DNA of 64,000 nucleotides from Bacillota bacterium (GTDB lineage Bacteria; Bacillota; Clostridia; DSM-8532): contig JAEZJF010000030.1 in NCBI GenBank assembly GCA_023415825.1, positions 93,797 to 157,796 on the forward strand. The letters run 5' to 3'. Below are positions 44,639 through 53,914 of the stretch, piece by piece. A program made the translations under genes and the position numbers. The stretch's first letter is position 1. Every line of letters begins with the position of its first letter. The notes under the pieces are model-generated. The model was not told the origin of the DNA. It did no database searches and worked only from the letters and a program-made list of their open reading frames with translations.

Positions 44639-45490
44639 TTAAAGCATTTTTCCTATCCTTACATGAACATCCTGCTTAAAATTATTGATATAACCTGTGA
44701 CATACTCGCTGATATCAAGGCTGTCATCCTGACCCAAGGGTGATAGGTCCATGGCATAGCTTAAGGCTTCAATCTCATCTACGCCATGGGATTCTGCATA
44801 GGTGGCATTGGCCAGGCGTCTCCCCTGGGTTGCCAGATCATAGCGTTTTCCTCCGCAGATCTGGGAATCGTGAACAGCAAGAACTGCAGCCCCGATATTC
44901 TGGTGGGCTGAAACATCCAGCATGACCTTCTGGGAATCCACCATCCAATCCAAATTGCGCCAGACCTCACAGCCATAGATTTTCTTAGGCCTCATCTCTT
45001 TTGGCAGACTTCGAACAGCCTTAATGACCTTGAGCACTGTAGCCACATGAGTATCGTGCTTGTCAGCCAGATTATGGGTGTAAATAATTTCAGGCTGGGC
45101 CCGTTTTAGAATCTCAACAAGCTCGGAGACCAAATCCTTATCTTGAGGATCTTTTACTATACTGCTCTTATAATGAAGCAGGGCCACACCTGAGTATTCC
45201 CCCACATAGGCCGATTTCTTCTGTTCCTTTTTCCGGATATTTTTCATGTCCTCATCGGTATAGTCTTTATAAATATCATCACGGGGGCTTCCTGCTCCGT
45301 CGGTAACCACTACGCCAAAGAACCATTGGTCATCCCTGCCGAAGCAATTCATGATACCGTTATAGGCCATGATTTCTATGTCATCCTGGTGGGCTGAAAT
45401 AGCCATATGGGTGGTCTTCTTCAAAGCCGACTCAATATCTGTCTGATCAGGCACAAAGAGCTCTGCCCCTTGGTTTTTAAGTGTTAGCAC
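44639..45490 (-). CDS. PIG-L family N-acetylglucosaminyl deacetylase-like
   Basis: 283 residues. Zinc motif AHQDDIE (~34; variant of AHPDDE) and the third ligand region HNLADKHDTHVATV (~140). Family members remove N-acetyl groups from GlcNAc conjugates. GTG 45490 is chosen as start (GGAG eight bases upstream); the frame is open to 45499. Last gene of the SIS-ROK-deacetylase operon. Confidence 0.85.
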   Translation of the reverse strand: MLTLKNQGAELFVPDQTDIESALKKTTHMAISAHQDDIEIMAYNGIMNCFGRDDQWFFGVVVTDGAGSPRDDIYKDYTDEDMKNIRKKEQKKSAYVGEYSGVALLHYKSSIVKDPQDKDLVSELVEILKRAQPEIIYTHNLADKHDTHVATVLKVIKAVRSLPKEMRPKKIYGCEVWRNLDWMVDSQKVMLDVSAHQNIGAAVLAVHDSQICGGKRYDLATQGRRLANATYAESHGVDEIEALSYAMDLSPLGQDDSLDISEYVTGYINNFKQDVHVRIGKML

Positions 45491-45555
45491 GATTATCACT
45501 CCTTCATTTCACTATTTGTGAGCTCGCTTTTCTTGCTTCGCTCATTTTGCTCTAA

Positions 45556-46938
45556 TTAAGCGAGGCTTGCTGCAGCAATGGATTGGCCGACACGGCGGTC
45601 AGATTCATCGGGCAGCTCCAATTTCATCTTCTTTTCAAGCTCAGGGAACTCTTCTTTTAGAACTTTATTCGCTGTCTCCAAAATAATGGCTCCACCCTTG
45701 CCCGAGGTTACCCGGCCAAGAATCAGCACATGCTTGATATCGTAGAACTCTGCATAGAAAGCCAGGGTATAGCCCAGATAGCTGCCAATGGATTGGAAGA
45801 TACCATCTGCCCTTTCATCCCCCTCTTCATGAAGGGTTTGGACAACCTTGAGCTTCTCAGCAGGAGAGAGGTTTTCATCCAATTTGATCCCTGCTTTGGG
45901 AGCCAGTTTGATAACCGCATCCTGGGAGAAATACTTGACGCCGCAGCCAAAGTCACCGGACCACTCATCCACCATGGCTCCTTGATGGTAATCAGCAGGA
46001 ACAAAAGCAAGCTCATTGAGCCAGCCCGTTATGTTGCCTTGCTTATCCACATAGCCTCCGGCTTCACTGGTACCCATAGCAATACCCAAAACATTGCCGT
46101 CTTCCAGATCAATGGCTCCAGCCAGGGCGGTCACATCACCGTCATTGGCAACCACAAGAGGAACATCTCCGATTTCACGTGCCGCTCTGATATAGATGTC
46201 CTTGACCTTTTTGTCAAAGAGCTCCTGGGGAACTTTTAAAAAGAGTGACGCAATCATGGCTCTGTTATTGACATATACCCCGGCTGAGCTCACGCCGATG
46301 GCATCCACTCTGGGCATATGGGAAGCAGCCGTTTTAAGGGCAGTGACAATGCCATCAAAATGATAATCCGGATCACTGTTAATTTTAGGATGCCAAACGA
46401 CCTCTTCACTATAAACCACTTTGCCGTCGATCACAGCCGATACCTTGCGGTCGCTTCCTCCCGCATCAAAGCCGATCCGGCAGCCATCCAGATGCCTTCC
46501 GGCGGGGCGGGTCTCCTCTTTTTCCTCGGGAACATGATCATAATCCGTAATGATCACCTCAAAGGGCTGCTCATAGACTCTGGCCATGAATTCGGCATCA
46601 AAGGCGCGAAGCCCACCCTTTGTATATGCTTTTTTGAGGTACTCTCCAATGCTGCGGGGACCGCCGAATATAATTTTAAAGCCGCCTCTCACCCAAAGGA
46701 GGGCTTTGGCAAGCCGTTCAATATAGAAGAAGTTTTGGTCGAACTTCTCGGAATTCTCTGCGAATACCTTGGTACGATAAACAGAAACCAAGCCGTCATT
46801 TCGTTCAATGGCTACGGCTGCCGGCACACCCTGCCCAGATTGTTCTACAGCCTTTAAAAATGCACGATTATAAAGGATGGCCGGATAAAACGATGGATCA
46901 TATTGAGGCTTTACCTTAAGTGAAATTTCTTGATTCAT
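45556..46938 (-). CDS. ROK-family sugar kinase-like protein with N-terminal extension
   Basis: 460 residues. The ROK/actin-fold core starts at ~153 (GFDAGGSDRKVSAV, phosphate-1 loop), with GVSSAGV, ANDGDVTALAG and GIAMGTSEAGG. About 150 residues precede the kinase fold, unusual for ROK proteins, and resemble no domain I recognise. Twenty bp after the SIS gene. Likely phosphorylates an amino sugar or N-acyl sugar (context). Confidence 0.8.
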   Translation of the reverse strand: MNQEISLKVKPQYDPSFYPAILYNRAFLKAVEQSGQGVPAAVAIERNDGLVSVYRTKVFAENSEKFDQNFFYIERLAKALLWVRGGFKIIFGGPRSIGEYLKKAYTKGGLRAFDAEFMARVYEQPFEVIITDYDHVPEEKEETRPAGRHLDGCRIGFDAGGSDRKVSAVIDGKVVYSEEVVWHPKINSDPDYHFDGIVTALKTAASHMPRVDAIGVSSAGVYVNNRAMIASLFLKVPQELFDKKVKDIYIRAAREIGDVPLVVANDGDVTALAGAIDLEDGNVLGIAMGTSEAGGYVDKQGNITGWLNELAFVPADYHQGAMVDEWSGDFGCGVKYFSQDAVIKLAPKAGIKLDENLSPAEKLKVVQTLHEEGDERADGIFQSIGSYLGYTLAFYAEFYDIKHVLILGRVTSGKGGAIILETANKVLKEEFPELEKKMKLELPDESDRRVGQSIAAASLA

Positions 46939-46957
46939 ACATGCCCTCCTACCCTAT

Positions 46958-47995
46958 TTATCGTGTTACGGTAACTTTGGACAAACCTCTTGGGGCATCA
47001 GGATTGAGGCCTCTCAAAAGGGACAGATTGCAGGCAAACATCTGACCTACTACTACATTGATAAAGGGTGTTATTAAATCATTGTTCACATCGGGTATTT
47101 CAATGGTACAATCACCCAAAGCCAGAGTCTCAGCATCGTTGGATACAATCAGAAGATCTGCCCCGGCATTTTTAAGCTTATGGATCATTTCTCTGATGTC
47201 ATTGAGGCTTTCACCCTTGGGGGCATAAACCATAACAGGCATATGATCTCCAATCATGGCAAAGGGACCATGGTGAAAATCCGAGGTTGCATAGGCTTTG
47301 GCGCGAACATAGGTGGTTTCCTGGATTTTCAGAGCTCCTTCAAGAGCAATGGCATAGTTGACACCCCTGGCCAATACAAAGCATTCATTCATAAAGCGGT
47401 AGCGATTTACCTTGCTCTCTATCTGACCGGCACCATTAATCGTTTTGGTAAGAAGCGCGGGGACTTCTGACAATTCCTTTTTAAAGGCTTCATCTTGAGC
47501 CCAATAGGCCACCAACTGAGCCATAAGATAGATTTCAGAGGTAAAGGTCTTTGTGGCAGCAACGCTCTTCTCAAGGCCTGCAGCGCAGAAAAGGTGGAAT
47601 TCGGCTTCCTGGGCCAGAGGTGAATCCTCGTGATTGGTGACGGAGATGGTTGGAGCTCCCTGTGCTTTTGCTGCTTTTAACACTTCCAACACGTCAGCGG
47701 CACGTCCCGATTGGGAAATTCCGATAACCAGGCTGTCTTCCATGGAAAGGGTCTTATTATACAATGTAAAAACTGACGGTGCCGCAAGGGCAACAGGTAT
47801 ACCGAGCTTCATTTCAATAATATATTTTGCATAAACAGCCGCATGATCTGACGTGCCTCTAGCTGCAATAATAACATGACGTATGTTTCGTTCTTTCAGC
47901 TTTGCAACAATGGCCTCAATGGTTTTTTGATTCTGTTTCATGCAATTTTCAAGAACCTTGGGCTGCTCAGAAATTTCAAGCCACATTTGTGTCAT
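46958..47995 (-). CDS. SIS-domain sugar isomerase/deaminase (GlmS C-domain-like)
   Basis: 345 residues: two SIS domains (AARGTSDHAAVYAKY; GISQSGRAADVLEVLKAA) and the GlmS-like KSVAATKTFTSE and ALEGALKIQETTYVRA. The glutaminase domain of GlmS is absent, so it probably acts as a ketohexosamine-phosphate deaminase/isomerase (NagB-II or FrlB type). ATG 47995 follows AAGGAG. First gene behind the DasR-like operator. Confidence 0.88.
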   Translation of the reverse strand: MTQMWLEISEQPKVLENCMKQNQKTIEAIVAKLKERNIRHVIIAARGTSDHAAVYAKYIIEMKLGIPVALAAPSVFTLYNKTLSMEDSLVIGISQSGRAADVLEVLKAAKAQGAPTISVTNHEDSPLAQEAEFHLFCAAGLEKSVAATKTFTSEIYLMAQLVAYWAQDEAFKKELSEVPALLTKTINGAGQIESKVNRYRFMNECFVLARGVNYAIALEGALKIQETTYVRAKAYATSDFHHGPFAMIGDHMPVMVYAPKGESLNDIREMIHKLKNAGADLLIVSNDAETLALGDCTIEIPDVNNDLITPFINVVVGQMFACNLSLLRGLNPDAPRGLSKVTVTR

Positions 47996-48025
47996 CTTAT
48001 ACATCTCCTTACACATGTTTTATCA

Positions 48026-48047
48026 ACTAGTGGTCTATACCACTAGT
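48026..48047 (-). promoter_or_regulatory. DasR/NagR-like operator
   Basis: Perfect inverted repeat with 9-nt arms ACTAGTGGT/ACCACTAGT around CTAT. The core AGTGGTCTATACCACT matches the HutC-subfamily NagR/DasR site type. It lies just downstream of the -10 box of the SIS promoter. Confidence 0.85.
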
Positions 48048-48050
48048 CTT

Positions 48051-48079
48051 ATTATAGAATTTTCTTCTAGTTTTTGCAA
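48051..48079 (-). promoter_or_regulatory. Promoter of amino-sugar operon
   Basis: Minus-strand TTGCAA, 17-bp spacer, TATAAT, starting 11 bp after the GntR stop. Confidence 0.85.
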
Positions 48080-48089
48080 GGGTATTTTG

Positions 48090-48818
48090 TCAGTCCCAGT
48101 TCAAAAATATACGGGCATTGTAGACATACTGATCCGACCTGTAAGCATCCCTTTCATAGGAAAACTTACGGTCATTATCAGTATAGCTTACCCCGGATAC
48201 CCTTAAAACCGGTGTAGTCGAGGTCATGCAAAGAAGCTTTTTCTCATCGGCCGAGGCAGCAGAAGCAACGATAATGTTGTCCATAAAAGCAATGCGTATA
48301 CCGTATTCTTCCTCAATGAGCCGATAAAGAGAAGCATCGAGCTGGAAGCGTTCCAGGCCGGGGCAATACTGCTCGGGAATAAAAACCTCCTCCAGGGCCA
48401 CCGGGATATCGTTGGCACAGCGAAGGCGCTTGATCACATAGATTTCATCGTCCATGGAAAGGTCAAGGGCATGGGCGATATCTTCGCGCATCTTTTCTTT
48501 TTTGAAGTAAAGGACCTTGGTAGAAGGCACCAGGCCCTTACTTCGGGCTGACTCAGAAAAGCTCTTGATATTGCGCTGTTCGATTTTGCGTTTGGCCACA
48601 AAGGTGCCGCGGCCCTTTTCCCTGTATAGCAGGCCTTCGGCTACCATTTGGTTCAAAGCCTGGCGCACGGTCATACGACTGATATTATAGTTTTCAGACA
48701 GCTCTCTTTCAGAAGGAATAAGCTGTCCTTCCTCATATTCGCCGCTTTGTATTTTCTTTTGGACAAGCATTTTGAGTTGATAATAAACGGGTATGGGGCT
48801 CTTTTTATCCAAAATCAT
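48090..48818 (-). CDS. GntR/HutC-subfamily regulator (NagR-like)
   Basis: 242 residues. N-terminal winged HTH (~10-70, LSENYNISRMTVRQALNQMV and GRGTFVAK) and a C-terminal UTRA ligand domain (~90-240). Relatives sense GlcN-6-P or GlcNAc-6-P. It lies directly upstream of the operator, kinase and deacetylase genes it most likely controls. Confidence 0.92.
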   Translation of the reverse strand: MILDKKSPIPVYYQLKMLVQKKIQSGEYEEGQLIPSERELSENYNISRMTVRQALNQMVAEGLLYREKGRGTFVAKRKIEQRNIKSFSESARSKGLVPSTKVLYFKKEKMREDIAHALDLSMDDEIYVIKRLRCANDIPVALEEVFIPEQYCPGLERFQLDASLYRLIEEEYGIRIAFMDNIIVASAASADEKKLLCMTSTTPVLRVSGVSYTDNDRKFSYERDAYRSDQYVYNARIFLNWD

Positions 48819-48883
48819 CGGTTTATCCGTTCCTTGCTGAGGTATCTTTTCATGATTGAGTGTAATCCATTATATCGCAAAAG

Positions 48884-50092
48884 TCAAAGCAGCCTGACAA
48901 AATTTTTCTTACCCGACTGGAGAACATCTCCCGACTGAAGCTTCATTCTCAGGGTTTCCGCCCTTACACCATTGAGCTTGACTCCACCCTGGACAATAAG
49001 CCTCCGTCCCTCGCTGGAGCTTGAAACAAAGTTCATGGCCACCAAAGCCCTGACCAAATCGGCAAGACCGGTCTCATCAAGAAGCGATGCAATTTCAAGG
49101 GTGGGGATATCTTCCGGAATGCCTTTATCTCTGAATACAAGATCAAAATGTTCCCTTGCTTTGTCTGCGGCATCGGAACCATGGTAGAGCCTTACAATTT
49201 CATGGGCCAGCTCAATTTTGACAGTTCGCGGATTCTCCCCTGCTTCCAGCCTTTTTTGAATTTGCTCTACCGAATCGGGGTGAAGATCGGTACAGAGCTC
49301 GAAGAATCGGAGAATTAAGGTATCGGGTATGGTCATGGTCTTTTCAAACATGATCTCCGGCGTTTCATGTATACCTATGCTGTTCCCCAGGCTCTTGCTC
49401 ATTTTCTCAACACCATCGACGCCCTCCAGAATAGGCATAAAGAGTGCAATCTGGCTCTCCTGATCAAAGTGCTTTTGGAGGTCCCTGCCCATTAAAATAT
49501 TAAAGCGCTGATCGGTTCCGCCCATCTCAATATCTGCCTTTAAAGCTACTGAATCATAGGCCTGCATCAAGGGGTAAAAGAGCTCATGAAGTCCTATGGC
49601 TGCATTATTTTGGAACCTGTTTTTGAAATCATCCCGCTCAAGAATTCTTGCAACGGTGGTTTTCCCGGCAAGCTTCAAGACATCGGAGAAAGAGAGCTGT
49701 GAAAGCCACTCACTATTAAAGCAAACCCTTGTCTTTTCAGGTATGAGTATTTTAAAGAGCTGTTCCTGGTAGGTTCGGGCGTTTTCCACAACCTCCTCCC
49801 GGGTGAGCTGCCTTCTGGTTTTGGATTTACCGGACGGGTCACCAATCATACCCGTGAAATCTCCTAGAATAATGATCGCTACATGGCCTAATTCCTGAAT
49901 TTGACGAATTTTACGAAGCACCACCGCATGCCCCAGATGTAAATCCGGAGCAGTAGGATCTAGGCCAAGCTTTACCTTGAGAGGCATACCGTTCCGTTCT
50001 GCCCTTTCAAGCTTTTGCTTCAGCTCGGAAACCTCGATGATCTCCGCGGCACCTTTTTGAATAATTCTGATCTGTTCATCAATACTTTTCAT
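48884..50092 (-). CDS. tyrS: Tyrosyl-tRNA synthetase (TyrZ-like)
   Basis: 402 residues. HIGH motif DLHLGHAVVLRKI (~50), KMSKS in VEKMSKSLGNS (~232) and a C-terminal S4 domain (~335-400). The long HIGH region and GDFTGMIGDPSGKSKTR match the TyrZ branch. GGAG precedes ATG. Controlled by the T-box leader immediately upstream. Confidence 0.95.
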   Translation of the reverse strand: MKSIDEQIRIIQKGAAEIIEVSELKQKLERAERNGMPLKVKLGLDPTAPDLHLGHAVVLRKIRQIQELGHVAIIILGDFTGMIGDPSGKSKTRRQLTREEVVENARTYQEQLFKILIPEKTRVCFNSEWLSQLSFSDVLKLAGKTTVARILERDDFKNRFQNNAAIGLHELFYPLMQAYDSVALKADIEMGGTDQRFNILMGRDLQKHFDQESQIALFMPILEGVDGVEKMSKSLGNSIGIHETPEIMFEKTMTIPDTLILRFFELCTDLHPDSVEQIQKRLEAGENPRTVKIELAHEIVRLYHGSDAADKAREHFDLVFRDKGIPEDIPTLEIASLLDETGLADLVRALVAMNFVSSSSEGRRLIVQGGVKLNGVRAETLRMKLQSGDVLQSGKKNFVRLL

Positions 50093-50159
50093 TCTTGCTC
50101 CTCCTCAATTCATAGTTTATGCTGCTTAAGCTCTTTCATAAGCTTTTTGGGTTATGGCT

Positions 50160-50472
50160 TAACGCAAAAAAAGCCTTCATCCTCAATAAAGAGGACGAAA
50201 GCTTATGACTACGTGGTACCACCCCAATTTATCGTTGCAACAGAAGGCAACGACCTTTATCAGACACGACTTTTTAAAGTGTATGTCCTAGCACGGTAAC
50301 GTGTGCAGGCGACGGCACAGCCTACTTAAGGTAAAACTCTTTTGGTGTGCGGCTCCAAGATGTATTCAATCACCCGCATCCTGCCCCTCTCACCTGCCGG
50401 GAACTCTCTTTTGGAAAAAAGTGATTTACTTCTTCTTTTCAAAGCCTTTTAGCTTATTCAGTTTATCAGCTT
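50160..50472 (-). promoter_or_regulatory. T-box leader (Tyr) controlling tyrS
   Basis: Minus strand: T-box core GGGGTGGTACCACG (50211-50224) and a terminator stem GCTTTCGTCCTC/GAGGATGAAGGC (50167-50202) followed by TTTTTTT. Candidate specifier TAC (50362-50364) in GAATACATC, matching tyrosine. The region holds no protein gene. Confidence 0.9.
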
Positions 50473-50478
50473 GCATGT

Positions 50479-50507
50479 ATCTTACCATGAAGTTTACATT
50501 TATGCAA
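50479..50507 (-). promoter_or_regulatory. Promoter of tyrS T-box transcript
   Basis: Minus-strand TTGCAT, 17-bp spacer, TAAGAT, directly after the MFS gene stop. Confidence 0.7.
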
Positions 50508-50510
50508 GGC

Positions 50511-51692
50511 TCAGACTGATGGTTGGCATTTCTTCTCTTTATCCTTATAGATAAGCAGACACAGAATAGCTGCAAAGCCTATAATGCTCAGGCTGATAAA
50601 CGCTATCCCCAATGAAAAGAGATTGCTGATAAAACCCGTTATCGCAGGCCCTATCCACATGCCAACGCCATAAATGGCCTGAAATGCGCTAAGTGCTGTA
50701 GATCGTGTTTCAGAAGGTAAATGGGAAACCGACTGCGCCATAAAAAGCGGAAGCAGAAGGCCTCTCCCACAGCCGGCTATAAATAACAAGCCCAGCATAA
50801 GGGGAGTACTTACTATGATGGGGAAAAAGAACATGGTTATCGAAAGTATCGCAAACCCCGTAATAGCTGTCCATTTTGTACCAAGCTGTCTTCTTAGAAA
50901 CCCTACAGCAAGTGGTGCCGCAAAAGTTGCAGGAAGTATGGCAAGTGTTGTGCCAAGCCCTTTTTCAAAATCACTTGCGTTAATATTATTTAGGAGGGTA
51001 GGGACAAAACCGGTCAGAGAGGATGTCGAAATAGCTTGCAGCAATAGGGCCATCATGGAATAAAACAGTAGCTTTGTATCTTTGGCGACTAAAATAAAGC
51101 TGCTCAGCTTAACCTTCTCACCCACTGATTCATAGGTTTCGTCAATTAAGGATAACAACACCAAGCCAATAAAGGAGGCTAATATGGAGATCGTAAAAGT
51201 CCATTTTACACTTAAATACTGTGCTATTATTCCTCCGAAAAAAACACCCAGGATTTGGCCCAACGCCATCAGCGAGTTAATAATGCCAATAGAGCGGGAG
51301 CTATCATCTTTCTCGTCCAGCGCACCGTATGTCGTCACAAAAATAGCCCAATTGGAAACCGCAACCCCCGCTAGGGCCCTTGCAAGTAATAACATTCCCG
51401 AGGAGGTAAAAAAGTAAAAGCAAAGACTGCTTATCAGAGAGGCGAACAGCCCTAAATAAAGAAAGAGGCGGCGATTCTCAAGGATATCAGATAGAAGGCC
51501 AAAAGGAATCCGAAGGAGCATTTGAGCCAGGCCATAGGAGCTTAATATTAAACCTACCATGGTCAGGGACGCGCCTACAGACGAACAATAAGTACTTAAA
51601 ACGGGTACATATATGTAATTTGAAAACCATAGCAAGAGTATAATCACCACCATAAGTTTTCGTTGAACCCGCTTGGATATTCGTTTACCCAC
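50511..51692 (-). CDS. MFS-family transporter
   Basis: 393 residues with 12 predicted helices. LSDILENRRLFLYLG is the loop 2-3 motif and SEFIN-like inner symmetry is visible. GTG 51692 is chosen as start (GGAGG five bases upstream); the frame is open to 51725. Substrate unknown, drug-efflux-like by sequence style. It follows rng by 43 bp and may be read from that operon. Confidence 0.85.
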   Translation of the reverse strand: MGKRISKRVQRKLMVVIILLLWFSNYIYVPVLSTYCSSVGASLTMVGLILSSYGLAQMLLRIPFGLLSDILENRRLFLYLGLFASLISSLCFYFFTSSGMLLLARALAGVAVSNWAIFVTTYGALDEKDDSSRSIGIINSLMALGQILGVFFGGIIAQYLSVKWTFTISILASFIGLVLLSLIDETYESVGEKVKLSSFILVAKDTKLLFYSMMALLLQAISTSSLTGFVPTLLNNINASDFEKGLGTTLAILPATFAAPLAVGFLRRQLGTKWTAITGFAILSITMFFFPIIVSTPLMLGLLFIAGCGRGLLLPLFMAQSVSHLPSETRSTALSAFQAIYGVGMWIGPAITGFISNLFSLGIAFISLSIIGFAAILCLLIYKDKEKKCQPSV

Positions 51693-51735
51693 GTGCACCT
51701 CCAACTGCCCACAAGCATGCTTCAAGATGAGGGCT

Positions 51736-53214
51736 TTAAATCAGGGCTTTTTTCAGCAAAACCTCTTCATATTCTACCTCATGGGAAGCCACAAGGTTGA
51801 TTTTACTGTTGTGAAGCGCTTCAAGCCTTGATATATTATCCTTTTCACTGCCCTCTAAAATCTTAAGAATTTCAGGATGAACATGTGCTTCCACATAACC
51901 CGACGGACTATCAACCATATGGGAAGCAATACGCTTTTCAATACGGCGCGCTATTGTGACGGGAGAAATGCGATAACCCGCACCCTGGCAAGCACGGCAA
52001 TCCACAGTGAGGCTTTTATAAAGGGGCTGCCGTATTTTCTTTCGGGTAATTTCCACAAGGCCCAGACTTGTCATGCCCATAACCATGGTTTGAGTCTTGT
52101 CGGCCTTAACTGCTTCACGCAGGGTTTGAACCACCTGTTCCCGGTGTTCCTTTTGGTGCATATCAATAAAATCCACAATGATAATGCCGCTTAAATCCCT
52201 AAGCCGTATTTGTCGGGCAATTGCCTTGGCAGCCTCCACATTGATTTTATAGGCTGTTTCCTCCAGGTCTGTCTTGCCTACAAATTTTCCGCTGTTCACA
52301 TCAATAACTGTCAAGGCTTCAGTTCGGTCAAAAACCAGATAGGCTCCGCTCTTAAGCCACATCTTTCTGGACAGGGCCTCCATAAGAGCGCTTTCTACAT
52401 GATAATATTCAAACATGTCATAGTTCTTGGAAAAGTACTCGACCTTCATTTTAAGACCTGGCGAAGCATCATCAAGAAGAGATAGTATCTTTTCATATTC
52501 TTCCCTGTCATTGATGAGGAACCGGTTGATATCTGCTGTAAGATATTCGCGCACGGCATGGGCGATAATGCCGGGTTCTCCATAAAGAAGCCTGGGGACA
52601 GCCCCTTTTTGCTCTTTTTTTATAAGAAGATCCATGTGCTCTTTTAGATTCTGAATATCCTCCACAAGCTTTTCTTCAGGAACATTTTCAGAAGCAGTCC
52701 TCATAATGAGGCCTGCGTTTTCAGGCCGGTATTTCTGGGCAATGCTTTTAAGGCGTTTTCGTTCCTCCGGGTTCTCAATTTTTTTTGAGATGCCGGAAAC
52801 ATTACCGTTAGGCATCATGACCGTACATCTTCCGGCCAGTGATAAGCGCGCACTGACCCTCGGCCCCTTGTTTCCTGTGGGCTCCTTGATGACTTGTACC
52901 GAGATTTCCTGGCCCTGGGAAAGGAGTTCGGAAATCTCCGGAAAGCCATCCCCGGACAGCAGCATGTCGCCCTCGTCGTTATAGTTTATCGGAACAACGT
53001 CCTTTACATAAAGAAAGGCGTTTTTATCAAAGCCAATATTCACAAAGGCCGACTGCATACCTGGCAGCACACGCTCAACCCTGCCTCGATAAATATTACC
53101 CACAAGGCTTTCACTTTCGCGCTTCCCAATATATATTTCCGCAGGTATACTGTTTTCCAATACAGCTACTCGAATTTCCCAAAGACCAACATCCACCAGT
53201 ACGTCCTTAACCAT
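51736..53214 (-). CDS. rng: Ribonuclease G/E family endoribonuclease
   Basis: 492 residues. N-terminal S1 domain (~35-100), catalytic Asp pair in TVIDVNSGKF (~300) and IIIVDFIDM (~345), and the zinc-link CRACQGAG (~405). ATG 53214 lies within the end of the DUF2344 gene (8-bp overlap). It takes part in rRNA maturation and mRNA decay. The usual downstream rplU-rpmA genes are not here. Confidence 0.94.
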   Translation of the reverse strand: MVKDVLVDVGLWEIRVAVLENSIPAEIYIGKRESESLVGNIYRGRVERVLPGMQSAFVNIGFDKNAFLYVKDVVPINYNDEGDMLLSGDGFPEISELLSQGQEISVQVIKEPTGNKGPRVSARLSLAGRCTVMMPNGNVSGISKKIENPEERKRLKSIAQKYRPENAGLIMRTASENVPEEKLVEDIQNLKEHMDLLIKKEQKGAVPRLLYGEPGIIAHAVREYLTADINRFLINDREEYEKILSLLDDASPGLKMKVEYFSKNYDMFEYYHVESALMEALSRKMWLKSGAYLVFDRTEALTVIDVNSGKFVGKTDLEETAYKINVEAAKAIARQIRLRDLSGIIIVDFIDMHQKEHREQVVQTLREAVKADKTQTMVMGMTSLGLVEITRKKIRQPLYKSLTVDCRACQGAGYRISPVTIARRIEKRIASHMVDSPSGYVEAHVHPEILKILEGSEKDNISRLEALHNSKINLVASHEVEYEEVLLKKALI

Positions 53215-53914
53215 TGGCCACCTCAAAAGGGCTCTTCCATTCGTTAAAGGTGGATGCGTACAGGGCTTTGCGATGCGTGGCCAGGGTTTTTACCGCAAGA
53301 CCGGTCTCCTGATTGAAGGCTTCCATCAAAAGATCTGCCCTTAGATTGTTTTCGGCTCCGGCACTTAAAAAGGCTTCAAGGCTGAATTTATTGCCGTCTT
53401 TCTTACAGGTTGACAAGGCATAGATCATAGGCCTGATATTGACAGGGCGCATGCCTTTCTTGGTCTTTTTCATGACTGAAATGTCTTCCTTTGAAAGCAA
53501 GCCTTGAACCAAATTATCCATTTCAAAATGGCTCAGGGGCTTTTCAGTTTCAAATGTGATTTCATATCGTGCGGCTGAGATCTGATTCATGATATTATCT
53601 TTCCTATTATGCTCCTGCTCCACAGCAGCCAACACGCGTACTCCCTCCGGTAGGCTTTGGTTAATGGCCTCGATAAAGCCCTCAGGGCTTACATCCTGCT
53701 CCAGCTCAATATCTGCAAACTCAGAATCAGAGGTCAAGCCAATGGACATAGGAAGACCGAAAACCAGCTTCTGCCTTGGATTGAAGCCCTGAGTATAAGC
53801 AACGGGTAAACCCGACCGCTTGAGGGCTCTTTCAAAAACCCTGAGAATATCTAAATGAGCAATATATTTCAACCCTTCATCCCGGGAAAATTTAAACCTC
53901 AACGCTTTCGTCAT
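53207..53914 (-). CDS. TIGR03936/DUF2344 family protein
   Basis: 235 residues. The conserved N-terminus KFSRDEGLKYIAHLDILRVFERAL and GFNPRQKLVFGLPMSIGLTS are typical. It is always coupled to the TIGR03960 radical SAM enzyme; the two overlap here by 23 bp. Function not established. Confidence 0.88.
   Translation of the reverse strand: MTKALRFKFSRDEGLKYIAHLDILRVFERALKRSGLPVAYTQGFNPRQKLVFGLPMSIGLTSDSEFADIELEQDVSPEGFIEAINQSLPEGVRVLAAVEQEHNRKDNIMNQISAARYEITFETEKPLSHFEMDNLVQGLLSKEDISVMKKTKKGMRPVNIRPMIYALSTCKKDGNKFSLEAFLSAGAENNLRADLLMEAFNQETGLAVKTLATHRKALYASTFNEWKSPFEVANG

Noticed and set aside
46318..46857. 179-residue plus-strand frame antisense to the ROK gene
   Set aside because: It is a shadow of a well-supported kinase gene.
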